Assembly: GCA_947503365.1 (NCBI GenBank)
Contig: CANNDT010000022.1
Coordinates: 1-52,144 of the forward strand
DNA length: 52,144 nt
From: CANNDT01 sp945876205
GTDB lineage: Bacteria > Acidobacteriota > Vicinamibacteria > Vicinamibacterales > UBA2999
Direction of reading: 5' to 3'
Of this stretch, positions 37,020 to 46,107 are shown piece after piece; the stretch's first letter is position 1; the number at the start of each line of letters is the position of its first letter. Position numbers and translations under genes: made by a program. The notes beneath the pieces were generated by a model. That model did not search any database and had not been told where the DNA came from. It saw only the letters and a list, made by a program, of their open reading frames with translations.

Positions 37020-40000
37020 ATGAGTGGTTCGCGACGCCTCGTTCTAGCGCTGGCGCTTCTCATCGCCGTTCCGGCGATTGCCCACGCCCAGGCCTCGGTG
37101 GCCGGGCAGGTGAAGGATGCATCAGGGGCCGTGCTCCCCGGTGTGACGGTTGAAGTGTCGAGCCCGGCGCTGATCGAGCGAGTCCGGTCGGTTGTCTCTT
37201 CCGATCGCGGGCAGTATCGAATCGAACTGCTGCCCCCGGGCGACTACGCAGTGACATTCAGCCTGCCAGGCTTCAGCACCGTGAAGCGCGAAGGCATCGT
37301 GCTGACCGGAACATTCACCGCGACGATCGACGCCGAGCTCCGCGTCGGCGAGCTCCAGGAGACGATTACCGTCACTGGCGAGACGCCCATCGTCGACGTG
37401 CAGAGTGCCAACAAGCAGCGCGTCATCGACCGTGAGCTGATCGACAAGCTGCCGACCGGCCGTTCGCCGTTTGGCCAGATGGCGCTCATCCCGGGCGTGA
37501 CCGTGAACGCCGCGAACCAGGACGTGGGCGGCGCGACACAGCTCTCCGGGGCGATCACGATGCAGGTGCACGGCTCCACGGGCGCCTCACAGTCGCTCAT
37601 GGAAAACGGCCTGTCGACGGCGGCGCTGATTTCGCCGGCCAACTCGCAGATCACCTTCAACATGGCGGCGGCCCAGGAAGTGGCCGTCGACTACGCGGGC
37701 GCCGGCGCCGACACCGCGGCGGGCGGCGTGAGGATGAACGTGATCCCGCGCGAGGGCGGCAACACCTTCAACGGCGTCCTGTTCATGAACGGGACGACCG
37801 AGAGCCTCGGGAGCAGCAACTTCACGGATCGGCTGCAGGCTGCGGGGCTGCGCGCGCCCAACAAGATCCACAACATGTTCGACTTCAATCCCGGGTTTGG
37901 CGGACCGCTGCGCAAGGACAGGGCGTGGTTCTACCTCTCCGGCCGCCGCGCGACCTCCTCGAAGTGGATGGCCGACGAGTTCTACGACAAGAACGCCAAC
38001 AATCCGAACATCTGGACCTACACGCCCGATCTCAGCCGGCCGGTGTCCAACGATTCCGACGTCAACGACGCCCGCCTGCGCCTGACCGTGCAGGCGGCGC
38101 CGAAGGTGAAGGTAGGCCTGCTCTACGTGCAGCAGACCGCGCGCAACTGGCCCTCGATCCTCGACACCACCGGTGCGCCGGGCGGGACGCTCCTCGCCGC
38201 AGAGGCGGGACCGTATCACTACTTCCCCGTGGAGCGGCAGGTCACCGGCGACGTCACGATTCCGCTGACGAACCGGATGCTGATTGACGGCGCCGCGAAG
38301 CACACGTTCGAGCGCGCGATTCGCGATCCGAGTCGCGATATCAACCCGGCGATGATTAGCGTCCTCGAGCAGTCGACGGGACGGCAGTACCGCGCCCGTC
38401 AGTTCTTCATCAACCGCACGAGCGACGTGTTCTACTACCGGGCCGCGCTCTCGTATATCACTGGCGCGCACGCGTTCAAGTTCGGTGTCGGCGACATCTC
38501 CGGCAGCACGGTCGAGCGCGACTGGGACATCAACCCGGTGAGCTACCGCTTGAACAACGGCGTGCCCAACCAGATCACGATGCGCGCCTATCCGCTCGAG
38601 TTCGCGGTCGACGTTAATCACCAGCTCGGCGCCTTCGCCCAGGACCGCTGGACGATCAATCGGCTCACCATCAACGCCGGGCTCAGGCTGGACTGGTTCA
38701 AGAACACCTTCCCGGCGCAATCGATCGGGCCGTCGCCGCTGGCGCCGACGCGCAACATCCAGTTCCCAGAGATCCCGGGGATGAACCTCAAGGACCTCAG
38801 TCCGAAACTGAGTGCCGCCTACGACCTGATGGGCAACGGGAAGACCGCGCTGAAGACCAGCTTCAACCGCAACGTCGAGCCGTACACGGTGGGCGGCATC
38901 GCCGGCGCCAACAATCCGATTCTCCGGCTCTCGACGTCGACCAACCGCTCGTGGGCCGACGCCAACGCCAACTACGTGCCCGACTGCAACCTGGTGGTCC
39001 TGACCGCCAACGGCGAGTGCGGCGCCGTCGCCAACGCGCTGTTCGGAAGCGCGGGAACGCAGTCCAACCTCGACCCCGACATCCTCGAGGGATGGGGCAA
39101 GCGGCTCTACAACTACGAATTCTCGGCCGGCGTGCAGCACCAGCTGCTGGCGGGACTCTCCGTGGATGCCAGCTACTTCCGCCGCTGGTACGGCAACTTC
39201 ACCATGGTGGACAACCGCGCGGTCACCGCCGCCGACTTCACGCCCTTCACCATCACCGCGCCGTCAGACTCGCGTCTGCCGGGTGGCGGCGGCAACGTGA
39301 TCTCCGGCCTCTACGACCTCAATCCGAACAAGTTCGGCCAGACCAACAACATCACGACCTTCACCAAGAATTTTGGCAAGCAGGTACAGATGTTCAACGG
39401 GTTCGCGTTCACCGCCAACGCGCGGCTGCCGCAGGGGATCATCCTCCAGGGCGGCATCGACACCGGCACAATCACCCAGGACGTCTGCGATATCCGCAAC
39501 AAGGTGCCGGAGTATTCAGTCGCGGATCCATACTCGGCTCCGGTGGTCGCGGCGGGGCAGAGCACCTCGACCTTGCTGCTCGCCGGTCCGCTGGCATGGC
39601 ACTGCCACACCGAGCGGCCGACGACGCAGGTTAAGCTCCTCGGCTCCTACACCGTGCCGAAGATCGACCTGCAGATCAGCTCGACGCTGCAGAGCCTTCC
39701 CGGTCCGGAGATTGCCGCGTTCTTTACGGCGACCAACGCCGCCATCACGCCCTCGCTCGGGCGGCCACTCTCCGGAGGCGCGGCGAACGCCTCGATCAAC
39801 CTGGTCGAGCCCGGCACGATGTACGGGGAGCGGCTCAATCAGGTCGACATCCGCCTGGCGCGGCCTGTGAGCTTCGGCCGCACCAAGATGACGTTCCAGT
39901 TCGATCTCTATAACGCGCTCAACGTGGACGCCGTCACCGGTGTGAACACCAACTACGCCACGTGGCTGCGTCCTCAGGCGGTCATCCTCGGACGTTTTGC

Positions 40001-40028
40001 TAAAGTTGGACTGCAGCTCGATTTCTAA
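37020..40028 (+). CDS. TonB-dependent receptor with carboxypeptidase-regulatory domain
   Basis: A 1002-aa outer-membrane receptor from ATG 37020. Signal peptide MSGSRRLVLALALLIAVPAI..AHAQ is followed by a CarboxypepD_reg domain (VAGQVKDASGAVLPGVTVEV..FSLPGF, about residues 25-110). A plug-like region follows (ITVTGETPIVDVQS), then a long barrel with repeated aromatic strands ending VGLQLDF, the usual outer-membrane signature. It probably takes up a large substrate using TonB energy. A metallo-hydrolase gene follows 34 bases later, and a secreted amidohydrolase precedes it. Confidence 0.92.
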   Translation: MSGSRRLVLALALLIAVPAIAHAQASVAGQVKDASGAVLPGVTVEVSSPALIERVRSVVSSDRGQYRIELLPPGDYAVTFSLPGFSTVKREGIVLTGTFTATIDAELRVGELQETITVTGETPIVDVQSANKQRVIDRELIDKLPTGRSPFGQMALIPGVTVNAANQDVGGATQLSGAITMQVHGSTGASQSLMENGLSTAALISPANSQITFNMAAAQEVAVDYAGAGADTAAGGVRMNVIPREGGNTFNGVLFMNGTTESLGSSNFTDRLQAAGLRAPNKIHNMFDFNPGFGGPLRKDRAWFYLSGRRATSSKWMADEFYDKNANNPNIWTYTPDLSRPVSNDSDVNDARLRLTVQAAPKVKVGLLYVQQTARNWPSILDTTGAPGGTLLAAEAGPYHYFPVERQVTGDVTIPLTNRMLIDGAAKHTFERAIRDPSRDINPAMISVLEQSTGRQYRARQFFINRTSDVFYYRAALSYITGAHAFKFGVGDISGSTVERDWDINPVSYRLNNGVPNQITMRAYPLEFAVDVNHQLGAFAQDRWTINRLTINAGLRLDWFKNTFPAQSIGPSPLAPTRNIQFPEIPGMNLKDLSPKLSAAYDLMGNGKTALKTSFNRNVEPYTVGGIAGANNPILRLSTSTNRSWADANANYVPDCNLVVLTANGECGAVANALFGSAGTQSNLDPDILEGWGKRLYNYEFSAGVQHQLLAGLSVDASYFRRWYGNFTMVDNRAVTAADFTPFTITAPSDSRLPGGGGNVISGLYDLNPNKFGQTNNITTFTKNFGKQVQMFNGFAFTANARLPQGIILQGGIDTGTITQDVCDIRNKVPEYSVADPYSAPVVAAGQSTSTLLLAGPLAWHCHTERPTTQVKLLGSYTVPKIDLQISSTLQSLPGPEIAAFFTATNAAITPSLGRPLSGGAANASINLVEPGTMYGERLNQVDIRLARPVSFGRTKMTFQFDLYNALNVDAVTGVNTNYATWLRPQAVILGRFAKVGLQLDF

Positions 40029-40062
40029 TCCGGCGATAGACCGAAGTAGAGGGAGATTTCCG

Positions 40063-41025
40063 ATGACGGTGTTCCGTTTCGTATTTACCGTGTTGTTCTC
40101 ACTCAGCGCGTCGCTCACGACGCTGGGCGGGCAAGCCGCGGCGCAGGGGCGCGGCGGTCCGCCACCGGTCGTGTCAGAGCAGGCGACGCCGGAGATCATG
40201 AATGAGGATCCGCAGACCGAGCAGCGGTCCCAGGATCGAGTGGGGTTCCCGGGTCACAAGATCATCGGGAATCTCTACTACGTCGGCACGGTCACGCTGT
40301 GCTCGTACCTGATCACGACGCCAGCGGGAAATATCCTCATCAACAGCAATTACGAGGAAACGATCCCGCTGATGAAGAAGTCCATCGAATCACTGGGCTT
40401 CAAGCTCGAGGACACGAAGATTCTGCTGGCGAGTCACGCGCACACCGATCATCAGACGGGTGACGCGATGTTCAAGCAGATGACCGGCGCGCAGACGATG
40501 TTCATGGAGCAGGACGTGCCCGCGCTGCGCAACATGAAGCCTGGCGGGAAGGAGCACCCGATCGACCGCGTGCTCAAGGACGGCGACACAGTCACGCTCG
40601 GTGGCACGACGCTGACCGCCCACTTGACGCCCGGGCACACGCTTGGGAATACGACGTGGACGTTGAAGGTAGCCGAGGGCGGAAGATCCTACGACGTGGT
40701 GATCCTCGGCGGTGGGCTCCCGGACGACGCCCGCCTCGTCTATAACGCCAATAATCCCGCCGCTGCCGAGCAGTGGGCGTCGACGATCAAGACCTGGCAG
40801 TCGCTGCCGGTCGACGTATTTCTAGGCTCGCACAGCTGGTTCTTCAACCTCACCGGGAAGTACAAGAAGTTGAAGGCCAACCCCAACGTCAATCCGTACA
40901 TCGATCCGGCCGGCTACAAGAAATACGTGGCCGAGACCGTGGCGATCAGAACGAAGTTGATTGCGGAGCAGACGGCTGCTGGTCCGCCGGCGCCGCGCGC
41001 GGGCGGACCGGGACGCGGAAACTAG
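40063..41025 (+). CDS. secreted B3-like metallo-hydrolase
   Basis: A 320-aa protein from ATG 40063. Signal peptide ends near TTLGGQAAAQG. Zinc ligands SHAHTDHQTG, PGHTLGNT and GSHSWFF match subclass B3 (HxHxDH, H, H). It is probably co-transcribed with the receptor just upstream and might process what the receptor imports. It is not close enough to the first metallo-hydrolase to be a recent duplicate. Beta-lactamase activity cannot be claimed. Confidence 0.88.
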   Translation: MTVFRFVFTVLFSLSASLTTLGGQAAAQGRGGPPPVVSEQATPEIMNEDPQTEQRSQDRVGFPGHKIIGNLYYVGTVTLCSYLITTPAGNILINSNYEETIPLMKKSIESLGFKLEDTKILLASHAHTDHQTGDAMFKQMTGAQTMFMEQDVPALRNMKPGGKEHPIDRVLKDGDTVTLGGTTLTAHLTPGHTLGNTTWTLKVAEGGRSYDVVILGGGLPDDARLVYNANNPAAAEQWASTIKTWQSLPVDVFLGSHSWFFNLTGKYKKLKANPNVNPYIDPAGYKKYVAETVAIRTKLIAEQTAAGPPAPRAGGPGRGN

Positions 41026-41039
41026 CGTTTCTCGCGATT

Positions 41040-41142
41040 ACAGGCCACGGAGTCAGCCGCCTTCGCCCGGGGCTACGGCGCCCAAGCGGATGTCGCTTGC
41101 CCGCCGTAGCCTTGGCGGAGGTGGGTGTCTCCGTGGCTTGTG
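41040..41142. repeat. large nested palindrome
   Basis: Outer arms GCCACGGAG (41044-41052) and CTCCGTGGC (41129-41137) enclose an inner imperfect inverted repeat. The inner repeat runs from CCGCCTTCGCC at 41057 to GGCGGAGGTGG at 41124, with GGCTACGGCG matched by CGCCGTAGCC. The whole fills the convergent gap between two genes and could fold into a hairpin of about 95 bases. Confidence 0.75.
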
Positions 41143-41147
41143 AGACG

Positions 41148-41858
41148 TTAATTCGGTCGCGGCGTCGCGGGCGCTGCGGGAGCCACGGGCGTTGTTCCTA
41201 CCCCTCCGTCGCCTCCGGCGCCGGCCCTGCCCGGTCCCAGCTTCCTGTCCGGCAACTTGTTGTAGTAGTAGGTCCTGTACCGGACCCCCTTGCCCTCGGC
41301 GTCGAGGAACTCCATCGTCTGGTTGAAGATGAGGGGCGGTGGCTGGTTTTTCGCCACCGTGGCGTCAAAGATATACAGCCGGTTCTCGTGCAGATAAAAC
41401 GCGACGAAGGTCTTGGACTCGTCCGGATTGGTCATCTGCAATTCGTGCCCGGTGATCAGGTTCACGTAATGGAAGGCATCGAAGGTGACCTTCACGCCCG
41501 GCTTCTGCCGGTACTGCGTGGCGGCGTAGGCGATCGAACCCAGGATGTCGATCTGCCAGTAGGCAGTTCCCTGGAAGTCGTCGCTGTGATTGTTGGCGGT
41601 GAAGATCGTTTCGGAGTCTGAGTAGTCGACCACCGTGACCGAATACCGGTTCGGCCCCTGCTGCCACTTGTAGACCGTGCCAGGGAAGATCGAATCGTAT
41701 TCCGACTTCCATTTAATCTTCTCAACCGTCGGCGCCGTGGCCGGCGCGCTGACCGCGAAGCGGTCCTCGACGTTTCGGTACTCTTTCCATCCCTGCGCGA
41801 AGAGCGGCTGTGCAATGAAGAGCACGCACGCTGCGGCAATAAGTCGAACTGAGCGCAT
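41148..41858 (-). CDS. secreted protein of unknown function
   Basis: A 236-aa protein from ATG 41858, with GGAAGG 9 bases upstream. The signal peptide is LIAAACVLFIAQPLFAQG. The mature domain is beta-rich (KEYRNVEDRFAVSAPATAP, SVTVVDYSDSETIF, LYIFDATVAKN) and ends in a Gly/Pro/Ala tail. It resembles single-domain periplasmic proteins of unknown role. A divergent cytochrome gene shares its upstream region. Confidence 0.7.
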   Translation of the reverse strand: MRSVRLIAAACVLFIAQPLFAQGWKEYRNVEDRFAVSAPATAPTVEKIKWKSEYDSIFPGTVYKWQQGPNRYSVTVVDYSDSETIFTANNHSDDFQGTAYWQIDILGSIAYAATQYRQKPGVKVTFDAFHYVNLITGHELQMTNPDESKTFVAFYLHENRLYIFDATVAKNQPPPLIFNQTMEFLDAEGKGVRYRTYYYNKLPDRKLGPGRAGAGGDGGVGTTPVAPAAPATPRPN

Positions 41859-41947
41859 AGGTAACATCCTTCCGCCCGCGGGTCCCACGAGCCGAGGCAA
41901 TACTGTCAGAAAATTCCCCGGCCGACAATTCCCCCGCGCAAGGTCGA

Positions 41948-41953
41948 TATAAT
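41948..41953 (+). promoter_or_regulatory. TATAAT -10 box of the cytochrome gene
   Basis: A perfect TATAAT lies 20 bases before ATG 41974, and AGGAG (41962-41966) follows as ribosome site. No clear -35 is seen at the right distance. Confidence 0.55.
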
Positions 41954-41973
41954 TGCCGGATCAGGAGAAACGA

Positions 41974-42918
41974 ATGCAGGTTGCTCGAGTTCATCCGGTG
42001 GTAGTTCGATGCGTATTCGGGGCCGCGCTGGCGGCGTATGCGCTGATTGGCGCGTTTGCGATGACGGCGCACGCCGGCCAGGCGCGGACACCCGCGCAAG
42101 GCGTGTATGCCGCCGATCAGGCCACCCGTGGGGCGGTGCTGTTCAAGGCTCAATGCGCGGCATGTCATGGCGAGGCGCTGGAAGGCACCGTCGGCCCCGC
42201 ACTGGCCGGCAACGATTTTCTCACCGCCTGGGCCGGACGCCCGATGGCGGATCTCGCCGACAAGATTCAGACGACGATGCCGCTGAACGCGGCGGGCACG
42301 TTGACCCGGCCGCAGACGATCGACATCGTGGCCTACATTCTTCAGGCCGGTAAGTTCCCAGCCGGTCCGGCGTTGTCGGCGGCCACGCTGCCGCAGGTCT
42401 CGTTCCCCGGTACGGCGGCGCCAGCAGCAGCCCCAGCCGCGGCCGGGGCGATCCCGCTCGCGGCAGTAGCCAATCTGGCGCAGTACATGCGGGGCGTGAC
42501 GTTCCCGAACGCGAACATCATCTTCAACACCCAGCTCAAGGATCCGGGGCAGGAGAAGCCGAGGATGCCGGTGCCCTACGACTACAGGCTGTGGGGAGCG
42601 ACGGTGTACTACGGCTGGGACGCTGTCGACCAGGCGGCGCTGGCGCTGCAGGAGACCAGCGCCCTGTTCCTGCTGCCAGGCCGGCGCTGCCAGAACGGGC
42701 GGCCCGTGCCGATCAACAAGGCGGACTTCCAGAAGTACACGCACGATCTCATCGACTTCGCCAAGGAACTCTACAAGGCGTCGCAGTCACGCAACCAGGA
42801 GACGGTGAGCGCGATGTCAGAGAAGTTGAATGAGACCTGCGCGAACTGCCACAAGGTCTATCGCGACGTGGGAACGTCTGAGGGAGGCGGTCTCGGGACG
42901 GATCGCTGTAAGCAGTAG
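41974..42918 (+). CDS. di-heme cytochrome c
   Basis: A 314-aa periplasmic protein with a signal peptide (to about TAHAG). The first heme site CAACH is at 61-65 in a class I domain, with TMPL as a likely Met ligand. An Ala/Pro linker (about 145-165) follows. The C-terminal helical domain has a second heme site, CANCH (about 289-293), placed at the far end as in cytochrome c'. It is likely an electron carrier. Its oxidase or dehydrogenase partner is not in view. Confidence 0.9.
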   Translation: MQVARVHPVVVRCVFGAALAAYALIGAFAMTAHAGQARTPAQGVYAADQATRGAVLFKAQCAACHGEALEGTVGPALAGNDFLTAWAGRPMADLADKIQTTMPLNAAGTLTRPQTIDIVAYILQAGKFPAGPALSAATLPQVSFPGTAAPAAAPAAAGAIPLAAVANLAQYMRGVTFPNANIIFNTQLKDPGQEKPRMPVPYDYRLWGATVYYGWDAVDQAALALQETSALFLLPGRRCQNGRPVPINKADFQKYTHDLIDFAKELYKASQSRNQETVSAMSEKLNETCANCHKVYRDVGTSEGGGLGTDRCKQ

Positions 42919-42927
42919 GCAGTAGGC

Positions 42928-42951
42928 GGGGACGGCGCTGGCGCCGTCCCC
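42928..42951. terminator. perfect 11-bp hairpin between convergent genes
   Basis: GGGGACGGCGC (42928-42938) and GCGCCGTCCCC (42941-42951) are perfectly complementary around TG. They lie 9 bases after the cytochrome stop and 22 bases beyond the end of the DUF6152 gene. No T-tract. It may act as a bidirectional terminator, or be a REP-type repeat. Confidence 0.6.
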
Positions 42952-42973
42952 TGACTCTGAAGCGCTGCGGTCT

Positions 42974-43372
42974 CTAGAAGTCCGCGGGTACGGCGAGCTG
43001 GCCGCCGTCCCAGTCCTTGACCGAGCCGTCCGAGGCTTTCACGTAACCAAGCAGGCAACCGTTCGACTTGTCCCTGAGGACGTGGCACCGCGCCTTGATG
43101 GTGTCGCCGATCTTGACGTATTCCTTCGTGACGCCGATCCGCTCGAGCCCCTGACGGCTGGTGCCTTCAAGCGCCCACAGCTGCGGCTCGCCGCCATTCG
43201 CGCCCTTCACCTCGATATAGACGAACGAGTGCGGCACGAGGAGGTGCAGCTCCTTGACGACGCCCGTGACGTCGGTGAACGCATCCTCGTACAAGCCGTG
43301 GGAATGGTGCGCCCCCGCCGGCATCGTCAGCGCCATCAGGCCAACGACAACGAAACCCAATGTAAACCGCAT
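42974..43372 (-). CDS. DUF6152-type secreted protein
   Basis: A 132-aa protein from ATG 43372. The signal peptide (LGFVVVGLMALTMPAGA) ends before HHSHGLYED. The HHS start of the mature protein, the segment VTGVVKELHLLVPHSFVYIEV and the late RDKSNGCLLGYV match DUF6152, a family common in Acidobacteriota. Histidines at the mature N-terminus could bind metal (inference). Role unknown. Confidence 0.8.
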   Translation of the reverse strand: MRFTLGFVVVGLMALTMPAGAHHSHGLYEDAFTDVTGVVKELHLLVPHSFVYIEVKGANGGEPQLWALEGTSRQGLERIGVTKEYVKIGDTIKARCHVLRDKSNGCLLGYVKASDGSVKDWDGGQLAVPADF

Positions 43373-43469
43373 AATGTATGCCTCCAGCAGTAGCCTAATA
43401 AGAATCAATAAGAGTCTTCACGTCAAGTCGCCCGCCTGCGTGCCTATGGGGCTGGACATCTCGTCCGGC

Positions 43470-43486
43470 GTATTGCGCGTCAATAC
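43470..43486. terminator. GTATTG/CAATAC hairpin at end of cupin gene
   Basis: Perfect 6-bp arms around CGCGT overlap the last codons and stop of the cupin gene. No T-tract. A weak terminator at most. Confidence 0.3.
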
Positions 43487-43896
43487 AGGTTCCGGGTGGC
43501 GATGAAGGTCTCGGGGGTGCCGTCGGCGGGATTCACGAACGTGATGTCTTTCGGGTCGCGCCGCGGCGTATCGATCGCAAGAAACGCGAACGGATGTTCG
43601 AGGACCGTCAGGCCGTGCACCGTCCCCTTCTTGAAGAAGACGAGCCGCCCTGGCGTGACCTCGATGGGCCCCGAATCGCCCATGAAGATCGTCCCGCGTC
43701 CGGCGATGACCAGCAGGTACTCGTCGCAGGTCGCGTGATAGTGCGCAGGCACGTCGCGGTAGATGCGGAAGACGCGGCAGCTCGCCTCGGGTTCGTCCGT
43801 GAGGCGCGTATCGATCAGCATCGTGTCGGACGAATCCGGGAAGCGCTTCACGATCGCATCGAGGTCGTAGTCGCCCTGCTTCGGCATCATGTTCAT
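43480..43896 (-). CDS. single-domain cupin
   Basis: A 138-aa protein. Cupin motif 1 is PAHYHATCDEYLLVIAGRG, and motif 2 is PGRLVFFKKGTVHGL. Metal ligands H, H, E and H are present. It is cytoplasmic, with no signal peptide. The start ATG 43896 overlaps the preceding stop (ATGA), so it is coupled to the secreted protein gene upstream. Function within the huge cupin family cannot be told. Confidence 0.87.
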   Translation of the reverse strand: MNMMPKQGDYDLDAIVKRFPDSSDTMLIDTRLTDEPEASCRVFRIYRDVPAHYHATCDEYLLVIAGRGTIFMGDSGPIEVTPGRLVFFKKGTVHGLTVLEHPFAFLAIDTPRRDPKDITFVNPADGTPETFIATRNLY

Positions 43897-44747
43897 TTCC
43901 TCGCCAGGCGATCGCGCGTCGTCTTCAGCGTAAAGGTGAGCGACTCGCGTGGAATGCTCGTCACGAACGGACCGACCGCCCAGCCCAGTCCCATCGGAAT
44001 CCCGCGCGTCAGCGACACCGACTCGCACTGCAGGTAGACGCCGCCGTCGCGCGCGAGCAGGCGCCAGTAGGTATTCAGCCGCCACAGGTAGCCGCTGTCG
44101 TGACCGACGGGCAACTCACGCTCGGTTGGCGTGCCGGGATCCTCGATCTCCGCGATGCGAGTGCTGTGGATGCGGCCTTCCGCCCGGTCGGGCAATGGCC
44201 TGCTGAAACGCGCCTCGTGCTCGCTGTTGACGACGACCGTGATGACCTTCTTCATCAGGAAGCGGAGATAGAAGCGGAAGGTATCGCCGTTCCTGGAATT
44301 CAACCGTGACCGGGCGACGACAGGTTTATAGATTTGCGCGTGGGCGTTGTAGTCCTGGAGCAGGGCGAGCGCCTGGTCGATGGTCGCGCCAGGGACGAAC
44401 GCGAGGCCGAGCCAATGATGGACGAGCGCGTCGGGGACATCGATCTCGGCCCCGCCGTCGAGGGTCTTCTGCGTCTCGATGATGAGGACGCCGCGGCGCA
44501 GCTCATCGCGGCGGGCCTGCTGCTGCGCGGTTGAAAGCGAGTCAATCCAGAGGAACGCGCCGCGGTCGAGGCGGCTCTCGGTGACACGGATATACCGGTC
44601 GAAGTTCACGACCGAACGTGTCGAGAGGTCCGCGGCCGCGGCCGGCGCCGGAAGGAGTACGAGGAGCAACGCGGCGAACGCGGCTATCGTTGCGCCCGAC
44701 AATGGTGACGCCGGGCAGCCAGTCGGGAGATCATAGAGCGCCATCAT
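43893..44747 (-). CDS. secreted protein of unknown function, START/SRPBCC-like size
   Basis: Up to 284 aa from ATG 44747. ATG 44744 and a more internal TTG near the LSGATIAAF segment are alternatives. A signal peptide (ATIAAFAALLLVLLPAPAAAAD) is followed by a domain with RYIRVTESRLDRGAFLWID, GLAFVPGATIDQALALLQDY and SGYLWRLNTYWRLLARDGGVY. The overall pattern suggests a lipid-binding-like fold, by inference only. Its start region overlaps by 2 bases with that of the divergent hydrolase gene. Confidence 0.7.
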   Translation of the reverse strand: MMALYDLPTGCPASPLSGATIAAFAALLLVLLPAPAAAADLSTRSVVNFDRYIRVTESRLDRGAFLWIDSLSTAQQQARRDELRRGVLIIETQKTLDGGAEIDVPDALVHHWLGLAFVPGATIDQALALLQDYNAHAQIYKPVVARSRLNSRNGDTFRFYLRFLMKKVITVVVNSEHEARFSRPLPDRAEGRIHSTRIAEIEDPGTPTERELPVGHDSGYLWRLNTYWRLLARDGGVYLQCESVSLTRGIPMGLGWAVGPFVTSIPRESLTFTLKTTRDRLARK

Positions 44748-46083
44748 GAAGAGCCATCATACGGCGCCCGCCGTTCTCCTTCTCACGCTTGCCGTGGCCT
44801 CCGCGCCAATCGTGGCCTGGGAAATTCCGACCGACAACGGAACGATGGGCAAGGACACCGTTGCGGCGATCCTCGCCGCCAACGACTATCCCGAAACCAC
44901 GTCCTACAGACAGATCGTCCAGTTCATCGATTTCACGGCCCACGGGCAGGATTTCACGCAGGCCGTCATCACGCTCACGCCAGATCGGCCGCGGCTGCGC
45001 AACGGCAGGAAGCTCGTCGTCGTCGGCGCCGAACCGGGCAGCGAATACGGGATGGACTTCGTTTCAACCGTGGAAGGCAAAGAGGGACCCGGCGTCTGGC
45101 TCGCGAAGCGCGGCGTCACGTTCGTCGCGCTGACGCGGGTGGGACGCTGGAACTTCCTCGCGCCGGAGGGAGACGGCTCCTGGGCCAGCGTGCCGATCGA
45201 TCGGCGAATGCCGATGTTCAGCCGCGGCCAGAAGGCTCACTGGCTGCCGAGCGATTACGAGGCGAAGCCATCGGGCCTGAGCGGGAGCGCGTCCGTCAGC
45301 GTCAGTGCCACCTACCGGTTTCCCAGGAAGGGGACCGAGCTCGAGAAGCAGATGCTCGCGGCCACGCCCGGCGTCTTTCTCGAGGGGTACCGCCGTGCGC
45401 TCGAAAGCGCCGTCGTCGATCGCAGGAAGTCGCTCGTCCTCTTCTGGGGGATGTCGACCGGAGGGGCAAGCCTCTATCCGCTCGCCAGGCATTACGCGCC
45501 TGACGGGTATCTCGGGTGGGGCACCAGTTCGACCGGCCTCGCCTACGTGAACAGCCGCACGAGCGTCGGCAACTTCAACGACGTCTACGAGCACAGCGCG
45601 CTGCGGGTGCGCGAGCGCGGCCTGGACGACTTCGAGTTCTATACCAAGCATGTCGATGCCGCGACACGGGCGGCGTGGTGGAAGGCGGCGCTGCGATCGC
45701 CGCGCTTCAAGAGCACGGAAGATGCGGCGATGCAGTTCGGCTCGGCGGCGCTGACCGAGCACGGCATGCGCCTTTGGCACTCGGATTTTCTACCGCCGGC
45801 GGAGCGCAAGGCCGGGCTTGCGGCGTTCATGCAGGCGATGTTCGAGGCGAGCTATCCGCCGGCGGAGCTCAAGAAAGTCGCGGTGCTCGATCTCAACGGC
45901 ACCGAGGACGAGACGCTGCCGCCGACGACGGTCGATGCGAACCGGACGGTGATGGAGCCGTACGCGAAGAAATACAGGGTGGGCCGCATCGAAGGGCTGC
46001 ATCACTACCTGTTTACGCAGGAAAGCATCAAGATTGTCGGAAGCACCTGGATGCGCTACATCGACTCAGGCTATTTCGAGTAA
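44746..46083 (+). CDS. secreted alpha/beta hydrolase-like protein
   Basis: A 445-aa protein. Signal peptide APAVLLLTLAVASAPIVAW is followed by a large hydrolase fold. The nucleophile elbow is WGMSTGGAS, the acid is possibly in NGTEDETLPP, and the base is in GLHHYLF. An insertion of about 90 residues precedes the elbow. I cannot name the family. It resembles esterase/peptidase-type proteins of Acidobacteriota. ATG 44746 lies within CATCATG, which also encodes the divergent gene's start. Confidence 0.75.
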   Translation: MKSHHTAPAVLLLTLAVASAPIVAWEIPTDNGTMGKDTVAAILAANDYPETTSYRQIVQFIDFTAHGQDFTQAVITLTPDRPRLRNGRKLVVVGAEPGSEYGMDFVSTVEGKEGPGVWLAKRGVTFVALTRVGRWNFLAPEGDGSWASVPIDRRMPMFSRGQKAHWLPSDYEAKPSGLSGSASVSVSATYRFPRKGTELEKQMLAATPGVFLEGYRRALESAVVDRRKSLVLFWGMSTGGASLYPLARHYAPDGYLGWGTSSTGLAYVNSRTSVGNFNDVYEHSALRVRERGLDDFEFYTKHVDAATRAAWWKAALRSPRFKSTEDAAMQFGSAALTEHGMRLWHSDFLPPAERKAGLAAFMQAMFEASYPPAELKKVAVLDLNGTEDETLPPTTVDANRTVMEPYAKKYRVGRIEGLHHYLFTQESIKIVGSTWMRYIDSGYFE

Positions 46084-46107
46084 TATTCGCGGCGGAGACG
46101 ACACGAT

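Noticed and set aside
37587..39140. A 517-residue antisense open frame within the first TonB receptor
   Set aside because: The receptor frame has a signal peptide, domain signatures and a terminal aromatic residue. The antisense frame has none.
34214..41025. Calling the two B3-like proteins beta-lactam resistance genes
   Set aside because: The zinc ligands support the fold only. Many Acidobacteriota relatives have unknown or other substrates.
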